Source of the DNA: Pampus argenteus
Taxonomy: Eukaryota; Chordata; Actinopteri; Scombriformes; Stromateidae
Reading direction: 5' to 3'
Length of the DNA: 64,000 nucleotides
Assembly: GCA_036937835.1 (NCBI GenBank)
Contig: CM072881.1
Span: forward strand, 4,811,001-4,875,000
Both the position numbers and the translations under genes were made by a program. The notes beneath the pieces are model-generated. The model made no database searches. It saw only the letters and a list, made by a program, of their open reading frames with translations, and had not been told where the DNA came from. Positions 13,001-27,499 of this stretch are shown one piece after another. How positions within the stretch are numbered: the first letter of the stretch is position 1; each line of letters begins with the position of its first letter.

Positions 13001-16000
13001 AATTGAGCACAGAGTTCTTACTATACTGTTGCTGTACTATGAAGAGAATACATAATGTTGGTATAATATACTAGTTTATATTCACCTTTTTTTTAAAGCT
13101 GCATTAATTCATATTTTTGTATAGCAATGACTCAAATCACTATATGCAATATGAAAGGAGTCGCTGATTTAAAGAGGCGATAGCAAGCAGGCAGAGGTTC
13201 AAAAGGACGGGCAGGGTTCAAACACGTGTTTACTGCCAATGCTAATGACAATGCTAACACACTGATGATTAGCAAGTATAATGTTTGACATGTTCACCAT
13301 CTTAGGTTAGCATGCTAGCATGCAAACGTTTGCTAGTTGGCATCAGCTGAGGCTGAGTGAAAGGTTATAAGTGGAGGAGGAATATCCCTCCAGTAGTACC
13401 AAATGCAAACACGCTAAACTAAGATGAGAAACATGGTAAACATTATACCTGCTACAATATATATATAACATCAATATGTTAGCGTTGTTAGCATGCTAAA
13501 GTTTAAATTTTCCCTCAAGGCTCAAGGTTTTTTGCCATCAGTGACGGGGGTTTCAAAGCAATTAAAATGTATCACTAAATGCCATGTGAGAATGTTCACT
13601 CAGCACATTGGTCGGATGTGTATGGAGCGGGGGAGAGGACATAAACACAATAAGAGGCTAGCTTCTTATTAGCAGCTAGCAAATGTCACTAATCCTCATC
13701 CCAGCATGCAAATCACACCTGGCTATAGCAGCGGTTTAGCTCGGACCTGCAGAGTATGATTTGTAGTTGGGTCAGATGAAGCTCGGATCACCTTCCCACC
13801 ATAAATGAACCGCAGAATTAGTTTATCAATCTGATACCACTTTGTAGTTATTCACCATCAGGTCTCCCAGCCAGGTTTAATAGATTTGTTCAGATACGCC
13901 CCAAATGAATTGTACCAACCAGAATCCCATTCAACCGGACACAGCAGTGCAGGTTTGAAAACGCCCAAAGTATGTTTTTATTTCGTTTTGCTATTCAGCC
14001 ATTATAATGAGTTGATTCGTTGAGTTTACTGCACTTTAAAATTAAGCATAATTACAATCTCAAAGCTCAACCTCGACCTTAAAGCCAGAGTTTGAAGAGG
14101 CCATTCTGCCTGTTTTCATTCTTTTAAAAGGGGGTCTGCACAGCATGACTGGACATCAAATAACCACAGAGAGGAAATCTTGTCAAATCTTTCTGGCTGT
14201 TCCTCTCCCTACACACGGAGAGAAAATAAAGAAAGCCAGAAAGGGACTCCTGGAGTTCGTTTGAAGTTTTTCTGCCTAACTTTTTCATCTCCCGGCTCTA
14301 ACACATTAGGACAGCTGGGAAGAGGTGAGCGGCCTCACAGCTCACAGCTCTGCCTCAGCTGTAATTCCTACACTGTATCTGTGTTTCCGCACCTTCAGAA
14401 GTAAGAACGTCTCTGGCATGACGGTACAAACGTCTCGTCTAATTTACGAGTGTGGGGCCTAAATGGTTGTCACAATGGCGTTTCAGATGTTTGTCTCAGC
14501 TAAAATAATTGGGGGACATTTTGTGATTCACTTTGTTGTAGTTGTTGTTGTTGTGTTTTTTTGTTTTTTTTAAGTTTCGGAACTTGGAGATAAAGGCAAC
14601 CGTCTCATTATGATCAACACTAATAAGCCAGAAAGCTGAGCTCAGAGGCTCTGTGTGGGCTTGTGACACTACCTTCAAAGTGTGACAAAGGAATCAGGTC
14701 CAGACAACACTCAAGGTTGCATCGTTATGAGAGTATTGTTGCTGCTGTTTGGTGACGAAAGTCCCTGGTTAGAGTTTGTTTTTGTTTTAAATAATAAGTA
14801 GCAATTAATACAGATTTAATGTCTGCTCCCCCTTTGTTTCAAGCACTTTTTCCACTTTGTCCCCTATCACTTATTTACTTTCTTACAGTGCTTCCTTTCT
14901 CATTCATACTGTATACATAAATCATTACTTCCTCCAAGCACTGGCCTATCATCACGCCCCGTGGATGTTAAATTAGACGTACTGTAAGTGAAGTACAGTA
15001 GCCAAATTCCACCAATAGGGCGAGACAAAGTTTGGCATCCGACTGGGAGCGTTGTCAAAGAGCTGTTTGCCAGTGTTCATTCGCTGCCATGACCAGCGGG
15101 CATATCGGAGGGCCTGTCTTCTCCGCGTCAGCCTAAATGAGCTCCTCGAAGCTCAAGAGGCGAGGGAGGAGATGAGAGTGCAGGGGGGGAGGGGAGGGAT
15201 AGACGGAGTGAAAGAGGAGGACGGAAAGAGTACATGAGACTCACGGTGCAGAGAGACTCTGAAGCCGAACTGTACTGACTGCACAATATGTCTGTATGAT
15301 GTTCTGTGGAGAGTCAGCTGGGTGCATTAGTTAGCGAGGGAAGCATTGTTTGTGGCTCAGAGCAGCTGTCGGGCTATGAGGGAAGCGTGCCCGCCACAGA
15401 CACACAGATACACGCCGACACCCAGAACTCTCTAATCCCGTTCCTTTGAGTTGAACAAAACAATGAAAGATCAAGGACAGAGAGGATGAGATAGTCTGCC
15501 AAAGTCAGCTTGATAGAACGAAAACAAAGTTCTCCCTCCTCAGTTTGTTAGCGCTTTGCCATTTGTCCGACTGCTCCGGCGAACGGCTAAGCCGAGTATG
15601 GGTGTTTATATGGAGTTGCCATATGGTATTTTGTTTTTACTCGGGCACGCATTTACACAATAAATGCAGGGTGTCGTGATTGACACCATTAAGCAATGAA
15701 ACGGAGTAGAAAAAGACACATCTATTAAAAGTCAAAGGATAAGATCATTCACACGTACCCGAGGAAAACATCTTGACTTTTGTGGATCTAGGATAGCGTC
15801 GGTAATTCTGGCTCAGTTTGAATCTTCAGCACACACGGGCACACCTCCCATCTGCACCATTACACAGTGGATTTAGCAGCCAATTGTCACATTCAGTGGG
15901 CTCAGATATGAAGGCAGATCAGATTCAGCTGGCTTTACCCCCCCGAGATGATTCTGTTGATGAGAATAAGTTCTGGGGCTGAAAACACAAAACATCTGCT

Positions 16001-19000
16001 TGCCTCTGCCTCCTGGGTGACAGTGCGCAGAGGGGAACAAACAGTGCCTGGGTGCCTCTTCGTCCCTCTTCTCATCCTATACGGCACCTGTTATGTGAGG
16101 CACCTAGATTGTGCCGAGTTACGCCTGACTGCGCCATGATTGGCCCTGTGGGAACCCCCCTGCACCACCATCACCACCACCACCACCACGCCACACAGGC
16201 TTAATCGAAAGACACATTTGTCATCAATGCACTAAACAATCAGCTCATTGTTGTGATTTTCTGTTTGAGTGTTTGGCTTTTTTGAATACAGTAGAGGGTG
16301 TAGGCATGTACAAACCACACATACAGGAACACTGTTGCTATTACACACCTTCATATCATGCTAAGCTTAGAAGGTTCAAAAGGTTATATTATATCTATCT
16401 GCTTAACCTGAGCATGCTAGCATTGCCATTGTGAGCCTGTTAGCAGGTTTATGGGTTAGGTCTATGCTATTCTGGATGCATCTGGCGCTAGATTAGCATA
16501 TAAAATAGAAAAGGTGTGTAAGATTATCCTGGTCTGTGCTGTGTTGCATATTGTGGCACAAAAAGAATGGCGTACCCGTCCCTCCCTGAGCACATGATGA
16601 GCATCAGAATCACGGGGTCACACATGAGCAAGCTCAAACAGCTAAAGACATGCGAGAAATACTTCTGAGATAGTAAGATGAAAGGGAAGGGCTGCCATTA
16701 TTTCCGGAGTTTCTCTGGCACACCTACTAACAGTTTGCCCACTCAAAATCCATTGATTTACCCACAGTGACTGTGTTGTATTCTCCTTCTTGTTGTGGTG
16801 TAAAGCCTCCCCGTCTCCCGTCTCTGTCCAGGGCATTCTCTTTTGTACCGGCGAGTGTCTGAAAGCCCCTCTGGACCTGCTGAAAATCTACCTGCACGAG
16901 TCCAACCGAGTCTACAGAGACAAGCTGGTGGAGGAGCAGGACTTCCAGTTCTTTGATAAGCTGCAGGCAGACACAGTGAAAAAGTTCTACGAGGTGAGAG
17001 TTTTACAAAGTTCAGCGGAGGAAGACATGAACGGGAGGATGGAGGATAAGGGGGCGAGGGAGTGTGCGTGGGGAGGGGGTTGGAGGTAAGGGAAATCATT
17101 AGGCTGCCTTGCTCTGTGTCTGGACCTGGACATCAGTGGCCAACACGGCGAGGAGAAAGAGGGGAAGAGAAAAAGGAATGTTGGGAGTGGGAGGAGGGGT
17201 GGAAGGCCAGGAGAAAGTTGGAGAGAATATTAATCAGCATGGTATGGGGGGTCTGGCTGTCAGGGTCTGCACTGTCAGCCCAGCAAATTGGAAAACATTT
17301 TAATGGTTTTCTGTCCACTGCTCCCCTCTCTGGCTCTATCGCATGCACACTAGTCATGCCACAATGAAGAACCTGACAAGTATATGTGTACACACACCCA
17401 CAGAGAAAGAAGAAGGCGAGAGAATAATCCTACCCACTCCAGAATGTATTATTCAGAGTTGGCACCTTCTGTAAACCTATGACAATTTGCCTCTGTGCCA
17501 CAGAGCAATATGCAGCATGTTTTCCTGCTATTTTTACATGTAAACAAGAAAGTCCTTTGAGACTTTTGCACTGGAAGTACACTTGATACTATGAAAATGA
17601 AAACTGTACCGTATGATACAAAGGTGTGACAAAGCGTGTGTCCCCTTCCTGATTTCTTATTTTTGTCAAACTTAAATGTTTCAGATCATCAAACAAATTC
17701 AAATATTATTCAAAGATAACACAAGTAAACACAAAATGCAGTTTTTAGATGAAGGTTATTAAAGGAAAAACAAAATCCAAACCTACATGGCCCCGTGTGG
17801 ATGAAGTGATTGCCCCCTACACCTAATACCAGGTTAGGCCACTCATAGCAGCAACAACTGCAATCAAGCGTTTGTGATGACTTGCACTGAGTCTTTTCCA
17901 GCACTGTGGAGGAATTTTGGCCCACTCATCTTTGCAGAATTGTTGTAATTCAGCCGCAGCATCTCAACAGGATTTAGGTCAGGACTTGGACTAGCCCACT
18001 CCAGAGTCTTCATTTTGTTTCTCTTCAGCCATTCAGAGGTGGACTTGCTGCTGTGTTTTGGATCTTTGTCCTGCTGCAGAACCCAAGTTCACTTCAGCTT
18101 GAGGTCATGAACAGATGGCCGAACAGACTATCACACTACCACCATATTTTACTGTTGGTATGATGTTTCTTTTTATGAAATGCCAGATGTGAAAGGGACG
18201 CAGAGCTTCCATAAAGTTCAACTTTTGTCTCATCAGTCCACTGAATATTTTCCCAAAAGTCTTGATGTTTTCTGGCAAAACAAGACATGTAAGTTTGGAT
18301 CTTAAAACTGCCTTTAGTGTCTTGTATTATCTTTGACTAATATTTAAATTAGTTCTGATGATCTGAAACATTTAAGTGTGACAAACATGCAAGAAAATAA
18401 GAAATTGTGAATTTGTACCAAATTCCTCCTTCATCACACCTACTGCAGCTTTACGCCAGCGAAAGTTAGCAGAGAGGAAACAAGCATCCCCGAGAGACAC
18501 AAAATCTCTCCGGTGAAATATTCAGGGGCCCAGCAGTTGCCAGGGTGAAAATGAACTAGGTCACCCTCTGTGCAGCTGTGATATTCAGCTGTGTCCCTGT
18601 CCAGACTGTTTAAACTTAACAGTAATGTTATGCTGACAGGGGTAGTGTGTGTGGGTTTGTATGTTTACCACTGCTGTGTGTGTGTGTACCTCATTCCCCG
18701 AGGACATGGAGGAGACTCTGGAGCAGACCAGGGAGATGAACCTGTACTGCCACTTTGCCCGTGGGCTCGGGGAGGCCAGGTACATGGCTGCAGAGTCCTG
18801 GAGCAGCCTCAGTAAAACCCTACTGGAGGTGCTGGACAGCTACAATGAGGTCAACGCCACACTAAACCTGGTGCTATTTGAGGACGCCATGGCTCACATG
18901 TGAGTGGAAGTTTAAAACTAAAGTAAAGAAAGTGTAAAGAAAAAACGTTTCTTGATTTTCGGTCAAGGAAATGACGGGAACATCTGTAAAAAGTCATGCA

Positions 19001-22000
19001 GCACATATAACAGGGTTAGGTTGGTTCAATCTAAAATATGTTTCAGTATTGTTAAAATAAAAGACATGAATTACATTTAAGGGAGTTATTATCAACAAAT
19101 ATAAAAAAAAACAAATTGCCTGTAGAGCCGTTGTTGTCCAAAAATGATCCACCCCCTAACAGTCATTTCCCCCTTTTTTTTATTCCACTTAAGGTCAGAA
19201 AAATAATTAGTAATCCCCCGTAGAAATTCAAAATAAATTAAAAAAATGTTAGGCTACACATAGAGTTTGATTTACAAGGCTAAAAACACATGAGTGAGTC
19301 ACATCATTATACTGTAGTTTATTTAAGTCACTGTGTGTATGTGGGATTCACAGTCCAGCTGAGGTAAATATTTTTTACATTAAAATGGATCAAATGACTA
19401 CATGCGGTTATTATGAAAGTGGTCGCTCGTAGCAACAAACCCACTGAGACTTATCGCCAACTCTGTGGTTTGGCTTTTATAGCCTGCAACTTTACTGTTT
19501 CGGTTCAGTCCCACAGCTCTCATCAACCTTGTCTGATACAGCAGCAGGCAGCTGTTTTCAGTGGAAAAGTGCTAATAGGCCCACTGTACACTACCTGCCC
19601 AGCACCAAACAGCACACACACAGAAATAGATGGATTAATGGATATAGTCTTTATTGTCCTGTAGGAAATGGAGCATCGAGCAGCTAAAGAGGTGGAGACC
19701 AGAACAAAGCTAGAAATAGAGTGAATTATGGGCTTGCGTGCATCAGGTGGACACAAACATGACTTGAAATGATGTGCATGATATTCGTCAATATCTACTT
19801 TATAAAGCAATAATATCACATTGTTAACAAATTAATACAGGTTTAAAAATAACGTGCCGTTCTGAACAAGAAGGGACTAGTTAGGCGATGCGTATGTGCA
19901 GTAGTGGGTCATATGGGAGACGCAGTTTAAGTTAAAGCACTTAAAAGGAGTTGAAGGTGCAGAAGTGAAATAGTAAATGAGTGTTTGAAGTGAAAGCAGT
20001 TGATGTGTAAACATTAAGAGCATATCAAATTTCAGTTTAAATGCTGTAGGAAACTGAGTTGTCTTGTTGTTAGAAAGAAAGCTGCGGCGTAAATAGCTCA
20101 AGTGTCACTCGGTGTATAAAAGGCATACAGATTCTCAGAAGCACAGTACAATTTAATCTCATGTTTAATGCATGTTGTGCTGAATGAAAGCCAGTGATGA
20201 GGGAGGAAGAAGAAACACAAACTACCTGTGTTTGTTTGTTTGTTTGCCTCATGAGTCAGAGGTTGTCTTTATCCGGCTTGCCTCCCCCTTACCTTTTTAT
20301 CTCACCCATCCACCGATTCCTCCCTCACACCCCACCTTCCACACGTAGCTGCCGTATAAACCGAATCCTGGAGTCTCCGCGGGGTAACGCGCTGCTGGTC
20401 GGAGTGGGCGGCAGCGGCAAGCAGAGTCTGACCCGGCTGGCTGCCTTCATCTCCAGTCTGGAGGTTTTCCAGATCACCTTGAGAAAAGGATACGGTATCG
20501 CCGACCTCAAGGTTTGAAGAGAGATTACACAGCACGCACGAACATCCTTCTGAGCAAGTCAATTAGTCTCATATTAAGTCTTAAAGTGTTGCATACAGTC
20601 CTGCCAGCCAGGTGAGGTTTAAATTTCAATATAGAAATGGAGATCCTAGTAAAATATATAGATAATCCCTACAGTATGTAAACACGGTATCCTCGCCGGT
20701 GTCAGGCAACATAACAAATCTTTCTCACAGCCCAATCTCATTATGTGTGTCACTCTCCCACTCCTTCCCCTTCTCTCTGTCTCTGTGTTGCCCAGGGTGA
20801 CCTGGCGTCCCTCTATGTCAAAGCTGGCGTGAAGAATATTGGCACCGTGCTGCTAATGACTGACGCCCAAGTGGCAGACGAGAAGTTCCTTGTTCTGGTC
20901 AACGATCTGTTGGCATCGGGTAACAGCAGGCTTTGCTAATTACCGTGTTTCAGAGAGAAATGCTTTTTGCTTTGTCGCAGCGACAAATCACCGCGGTGCC
21001 ATTCCTGCAATGTTTAATGTCAGTATAGATTACAGCAAAGAATTCCCCGCGTGCTTATGTTGATAATATTTGGCTGGTAGTATGAAAGGAAAGCATGTGT
21101 TATATCATGTTGTATAGTGCTGGAGCGCTATTAAAGACTAGGATATTTATAATTTATAATATGTAATCAGTAGTTTTGTTACTCGGCCTGATATGACCAT
21201 AGTTTATTATGGCTAATGCCAGCAAACTTTAATTGTTGCTAAATAACCGGCATTAACTAAGTCAGGTAGCATGGTTCTAATATAACCTGGAACAATTTTC
21301 CTCTGTCCGTTTATATATATGAGGTTATGCTGGATTGAAAACCTGATTAAAAAATATTTACATTTTTAGCATTTGTTTCATTTAAAAAGTCACCTAGAGT
21401 ATATGTATATTACTACTCGCATGCAAAATGCATTTCTGTATAGCCGAATGTTCTATATGCCATAAGCCTATAATAAAGGAAATTAAAAATGAGTAAAAGC
21501 ACCATGGGGTTCAAAGGCACAAACATTTTATTTCATTAGTCAGATTCTAACAAGACAGCAAAGTTCTCCCAGAAGTTAAAAATCACCCTCAGTCCTGGTG
21601 GTCTTCCCAGCGCTAATTTGGATCGTTTTATTCATTCAAGGAGAGATCCCTGACCTGTTCCAAGACGACGAGGTGGAGAACATCATTGGCAGCGTGAGGC
21701 CAGAGGTGCGCGCCTCGGGATTGATGGATACAAGAGAAAACTGCTGGAAGTTCTTCATCGACCGGGTTCGCAGACAGCTCAAGGTGAACCAGTCAGACAA
21801 GTGCAGGACAAAGAGCTGTTGTGTTCTTTGTTGCTGTGAATTTCACAGCTAATGATCCAGAAAAAAGTTGTTCTCAGTGACTCTCCTTAGGGGGAAAGTT
21901 TATCATTAATCTCTCTCGTAGAGCTGCGTGTGTATTTGATCTCCACCTACTCTTAATATAGCAACAGCGTGCCGCCTTACACTCTTAATTTATGATTCCA

Positions 22001-25000
22001 ACGTATCAAAACATAGTTGGATAAACATCTGGCTTTACGTTGAAGCGTCTCCCCAGACAATTTTCTTTCATGACATTTTCAGATGAACTTGAATGTTTTC
22101 CGAGGCGGTGGATGTCATTATAAATCACCGGCGTGAGCAGAGAAGCCGCCGTTTAGCTGCAGATAATTTCACCAACGTGTAGCCGCTTTGTTGCCCTTGG
22201 GGAGAGAGAGAGATTCCAGGGGGTTGCTTATCCTGCCATTATTACAGCATGCACCACCACCCACATCCTCCACCCGCGCCTCCCTCCCAGCTCAAGCCTC
22301 CCCGGGGTTGTAGAGTGAATAAATGAGGAAGCCGGTCCTATGGGCACACGTTTGTGAAGAGTGTATTTCTAACTATTTGGATTCTCAAACTTGTCCGTCT
22401 GGATAGAAGGAAATGCAGCACTTCCTCGAAAATGTTGTTAATCTCATTCAGAGTGTTTTTATGGAAGCCGGTGCTGAGAGTGTGTCTCTCCATGCTGAGC
22501 AGTTTGCAAACCGGGTGAAAAATGCAAATCATCACTATAGTGATTCCTTGGAGCAGAATACAGTTTGGACCAAACCATGTGGTTCTGGACCCTCACTAGT
22601 GGTTATAAGATGATACTAAAGATGATTACTGAGGGAGGAAACAGTAACCATATTTTAAAAAAAAGGGAAATTCTGCTACACATTGTGTTTATTTTTGCTT
22701 TTTTACTAAGAAAAGCAACAAATACTCACATTTGAGAAGCTGTAACCAGCAAAGTTCTGTCATCCTTGCTTTAAAAAAAAAAAGAAAAGACGGAAAAGAA
22801 AATTACATAAGCAAGAAAAAAAACCCCATTTAGCTGTATTCACATGAAGTCAAAGACAATAACACATTGTTAAATATTCATTTCATGCCAGTTGTCAGTA
22901 AATATTGGCATTCCTATGCATACAAAAGTGAACGAGTGGATTTTATGCTTCAGAGCTGGTATGTAAAGATACCAGAGGGCATAATCTCTGGCAGTATACC
23001 ATACAATATATTATTATTTTTTTAAATTTTCACTTATCCTAAAACAATATTTTTGTACACAGCAGCTTGAAACAGGTTACATCTGTAACGTAACGCTGCC
23101 GCATATATTCATATATATTATAGTTGCACTTGACAAAATGACCACTAAATCACCATACTTGATACATGTAGTATTGTTTTATTATAATGAATATAATATG
23201 ACTGAAATGCCATGTTTATTGTACTGTGTGTTGGTTCACCAGGGGCCCCTAACAGGTTAATCCAGCCATGAATGATAAGCAGACATGGCTTTATGTAATA
23301 CATCTAGTCTTCCTCCTGATTTAAAGCAGCAAAGTGAAGCTTCAGTGTGTCTAACAAATGTCACAGAAAATGTGAACTAAGTCTGCAGCTCTTTCTTTCT
23401 CCACAGTTGATTTATTATCAGAAGTGTGTTTTGGTTTTGCATTCTGCATGTTTTATTTCTTTAGTGTGATTATACGGAGCATCTGGCTGAGCTTCTCAAC
23501 AAACCAGCTGTTAGTCTCCAACAGCAGCAAAAAAAAAACCAGTGTGACGTAGCCCAGCGCTCGCCACAGTCCTTTAATTCACATGCTTGCTGGAGGCTTT
23601 ATTTGCTTAATGGTGTAGTTGCTAATAATTAGTCAACCTCCCACCCCCCTTGACCGTGAAGAAGTGCTACTCAGAGCAGGAGTTCTCTGGCTTTCTTTTC
23701 TAAGTCTGTGTGTGACTCAAGTTGTACTAGCAGAGAAAAGAAAATAACTATGATCCAGCTCGATGCTCTATCAGACTTCACACTCAATTCTATTTGACCT
23801 TGGTGTGTGTGTGTGTGGTTTTGAATGCATGGCAGGTGGCTCTGTGCTTCTCTCCAGTCGGTAGTAAACTGAGGGTTCGCAGCAGGAAGTTCCCTGCAGT
23901 GGTCAACTGCACCGCGATCGACTGGTTCCACGAGTGGCCACAGGAGGCGCTGGAGTCGGTCAGCTTCAGGTTCCTGCAGGAGGTGGAGAATATCGAAGTG
24001 AGAACAGCTCATGGTTTAATATATACACACAGGGATGAAGCCACCCACTAAAATGATGTTCACACTCTGAAAATATAATTTCAAATGTCAGGCACCGTGA
24101 CACAGCCAATGTGATATTAATTTCAAGAGCAGACCAGAGGATCCTGAAAATAAAATTCAGAACCTGAGCCTCAGGAAATATTGCTTTTCCCACTAAATCT
24201 GCACAGTCATCTTTTAATGTGAAGTAACCAGTTGTGTGATTTCTTTTTTCTTTTTTTTTTTTCTTTTTTTCTTCCCCCCCGCAGCCCCAAGTGAAGGAGT
24301 CAGTCAGTAAATTCATGGCGTACGTCCACATGAGTGTCAATCAGACGTCCAAGGAATACCTGGCCACCGAGCGGCGCTACTACTACACCACACCCAAGTC
24401 TTTCCTGGAGCAGATCAAGCTGTATCGCAGTCTGCTGGGCCAAAAGAGTAAAGAGCTCACCACCAAGATGGAGCGGCTGGAGAACGGCCTGCAGAAGCTC
24501 AACAGCACCTCCACTCAGGTACTGACCTTTAATGATTGGTGGAATGTATTTTTCTTAGGATTTCATACAGATTATCCACCTATTTTAGTTTCATGCTCCA
24601 TAGACACATATCTTGACTCCATTATGGGCTTACCTGTACAAATAACAACTAACTAACTGATTCATTTTGTTACTAATTTTCAGCATTTGTGGCACATGAC
24701 CCTTTATTTATTTATTGAGATCATCTGATATGATCGAAAGCTCCAGAATGGCTACTAAATGGGCCTTGTGTTGTCATGTGTGTATATTTTGTCAGCAGTT
24801 AGTTGTTGTAGTTGCCCTGAATTGGCTATTTTTGCTAACTGCATAGAAACCAAATTACATTATTATTATTATTATTATTATCATCATTAGCTGTAGGTTG
24901 CTATTGATTTTGCATGTGTACTCGCTAGAAAAATATTCACCAGAATTCACATTTCCTCAATCTCTACGACACAGTTGACTACACACATGACCCATAGTTG

Positions 25001-26263
25001 AACCCATAGCGTATCATAGAATGGCCCCATATTATATGGATAAGACCTAAAAGTGCAACAAATATATACTATATAAATATATACTATACTATGCTACAAA
25101 GTTTTTCTTTGTGCTACTGAAATCTTTAGCTTGCTGCCACCAAATAAAGCAGGCGTGCAGCCCCGGTGTACTGCTGGTATTCTATCATACCACGTAATGA
25201 ACGCTGTTCCCCTGGTAGCACAGGTGTAAATTGGTTGTCATTAGTTGGCTTGAATGGAAAGAAAGACCAAGGACTAAAGCTGAAAGTCACAGCGGTGGTA
25301 ATGTTTTCTCAGTAAAAGTTAGCCGTTAATCTAATGGTTGACATCTTGTTTTAAAAAATGAAAATTACATATGATACGTTTGTGTGTTAATTGTACGCCT
25401 TGTGCTTGGTGAGTGTGTCGACGTATTATTGTCTTCCAGAAACTGTCCAAAAGGCTTCTAAGAGCTACTAGCTTATGCATTAACTCCAGAGTCATGGTTC
25501 AAATGATGGGATGATCAGGTGTTTTTTTTATTTTTTTTGCTGATCTGGCACCTCTGATCCTCTATTTAGCATTCAGACTGCAGAAATGCATGTTTATTGT
25601 CTCTCAGTCCCGACTAATTAATATGCATTTTGTTGTTTGCATAATACAGCACCGTCATGTTACCACCAGAGTATATGTTACTATTTTAACATTCCCTTTT
25701 ATTTCTATCTGCGGGCTTTGTATAATTATATTTGGCTGTTTTATCTTTTTTTTTTCTAAAGAGCCTGAATATTCAGTATGTTGTGATTTTACTTTTCTAC
25801 TGTTGTTCTTCTGTTGTGATTGCAGTTACTTTCTCTTCCAAGTAAACTATGAATAATGTTGTCAATAGTATCAGGAGAAATAATGATACCTGTAATAGTA
25901 GTAGCGGTGGTGATAGTGGTAATTGTAGTAGTAGCAGTAGTTGTTGTAGTATAAGTAGTTAGCAGCAGTAGTACTAATAATAAGTAGTGGTTGCAGTAAT
26001 TGTTGCAGTATTAGTTGTATCAGTATAATGGTAGTAATTATAGTAGAAATGGTGGTAATTCTACTATTACCACCATTTCTAGTGGTTGTAATGGTAGTAG
26101 TAGTAGTAGTAATACTAGTAGTAATAGTATTGATAGTAGTAGTGGTAGTTATAATAATCGTAGTACTAGTAATAACTGCCACATAATTAACTCTAACCTT
26201 AATAGAACCCTTAACTTAATCAAAAGTCAATAATTTACATTAAGCTTCTTGTCCCAATAACTG

Positions 26264-26309
<46 letters not shown>

Positions 26310-26881
26310 TTTGTGTAGATTCTCACTCATTGTAGTCAAAGTTGTATGCAACTGTTGTTGTTGTTGTTCTTGTTGTTGTTCTTGTTGTTCTTCTCCTTCT
26401 CTTTCTCCACCTTCTTCTCCTCCTTCTCCTCCTCCTCCTTCTTCTCCTCCTTTTCCTCCTCCTTCTTCTCCTCCTTCTCCTCCTCCTCCTTCTCCTTCTT
26501 CTCCTCCTTCTCCTTCTTCTTCTTCTCCTCCTTCTCCTCCTCCTTCTACTTCTACCTCTTCTACTTCTACCTCTTCTACTACTTCTACTTCTTCTTCTAC
26601 TTCTTGTTCTTCTTCACACACGTTATTCATGTAAAAATACAAAGAGCAGAAAAATAGCTGGATGACTCTTCCTGTCGCTTCTTTATTTTGCCATGTGAAA
26701 TGTTTATTTGTATCATTTGATGTTTCCATCTTTTATATCTACATCTGGATCCATTAGTTCAAATGTTTACCATCTCAACACCTTTGCAGTAGAGAGCTGT
26801 ATGAATAATGCAACACATTGTCTACGTGTGAAGAAGCCCTAATTACACTGAGTCTAGTATGCTGTGCAAGTGAATGTAAAA

Positions 26882-26921
<40 letters not shown>

Positions 26922-27467
26922 CATTTGGCTTTTACATACCGTGCATCTGCACTGCTTTGCATAAACATACCCACACATGCCCACCCGCACATGCATAAAT
27001 TCACCTTATACAGGAGTGACATCAGTGTTTTGAAAGTGACAGTGTCCTGTGTTTTTGTTTGCTGCGGTCTGTTTGCTGTAGGAATGAGCCAACACACACA
27101 TATAGAGACTGTATGGTAATGGAGAAACCTTCTAATTAGAGAGCACAGCTCTCAGCGAGCAACCATTAATGCACCCTGTGTTTGTTAGAGCGTCCACACC
27201 AGTGTTATTTAACATTCAGTGCAAGAAGATATGTGGCTCACCAGGGGCTGCTGTGGTCATGATAAACAAGGAACAGGAGGGTTAAAGCAACTCTGTGTTT
27301 GTGTGTGTGTGTCTTTGTGTGTGTGTGTGTGTGTGTAGGACTGTAGGAGATGCTGTATGAGTCATCTGCTCCCCTGAGGACACATTAGTTGCATATTTTT
27401 TTATTTTTTCCTCTTCAATTTTGTGGAGGTTGTGTCCACCTTTGGCTGGTCTAGCCTTGAGTTGTGA

Positions 27468-27499
<32 letters not shown>

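Noticed and set aside
16163..16189. (CAC)n run as a possible histidine-repeat coding exon
   Set aside because: No splice-bounded frame and no link to flanking dynein exons.
26235..26729. Glu/Gly-rich frame on the minus strand and Ser/Leu/Phe-rich frames on the plus strand
   Set aside because: These are translations of the polypyrimidine microsatellite, open only because the repeat lacks stops.
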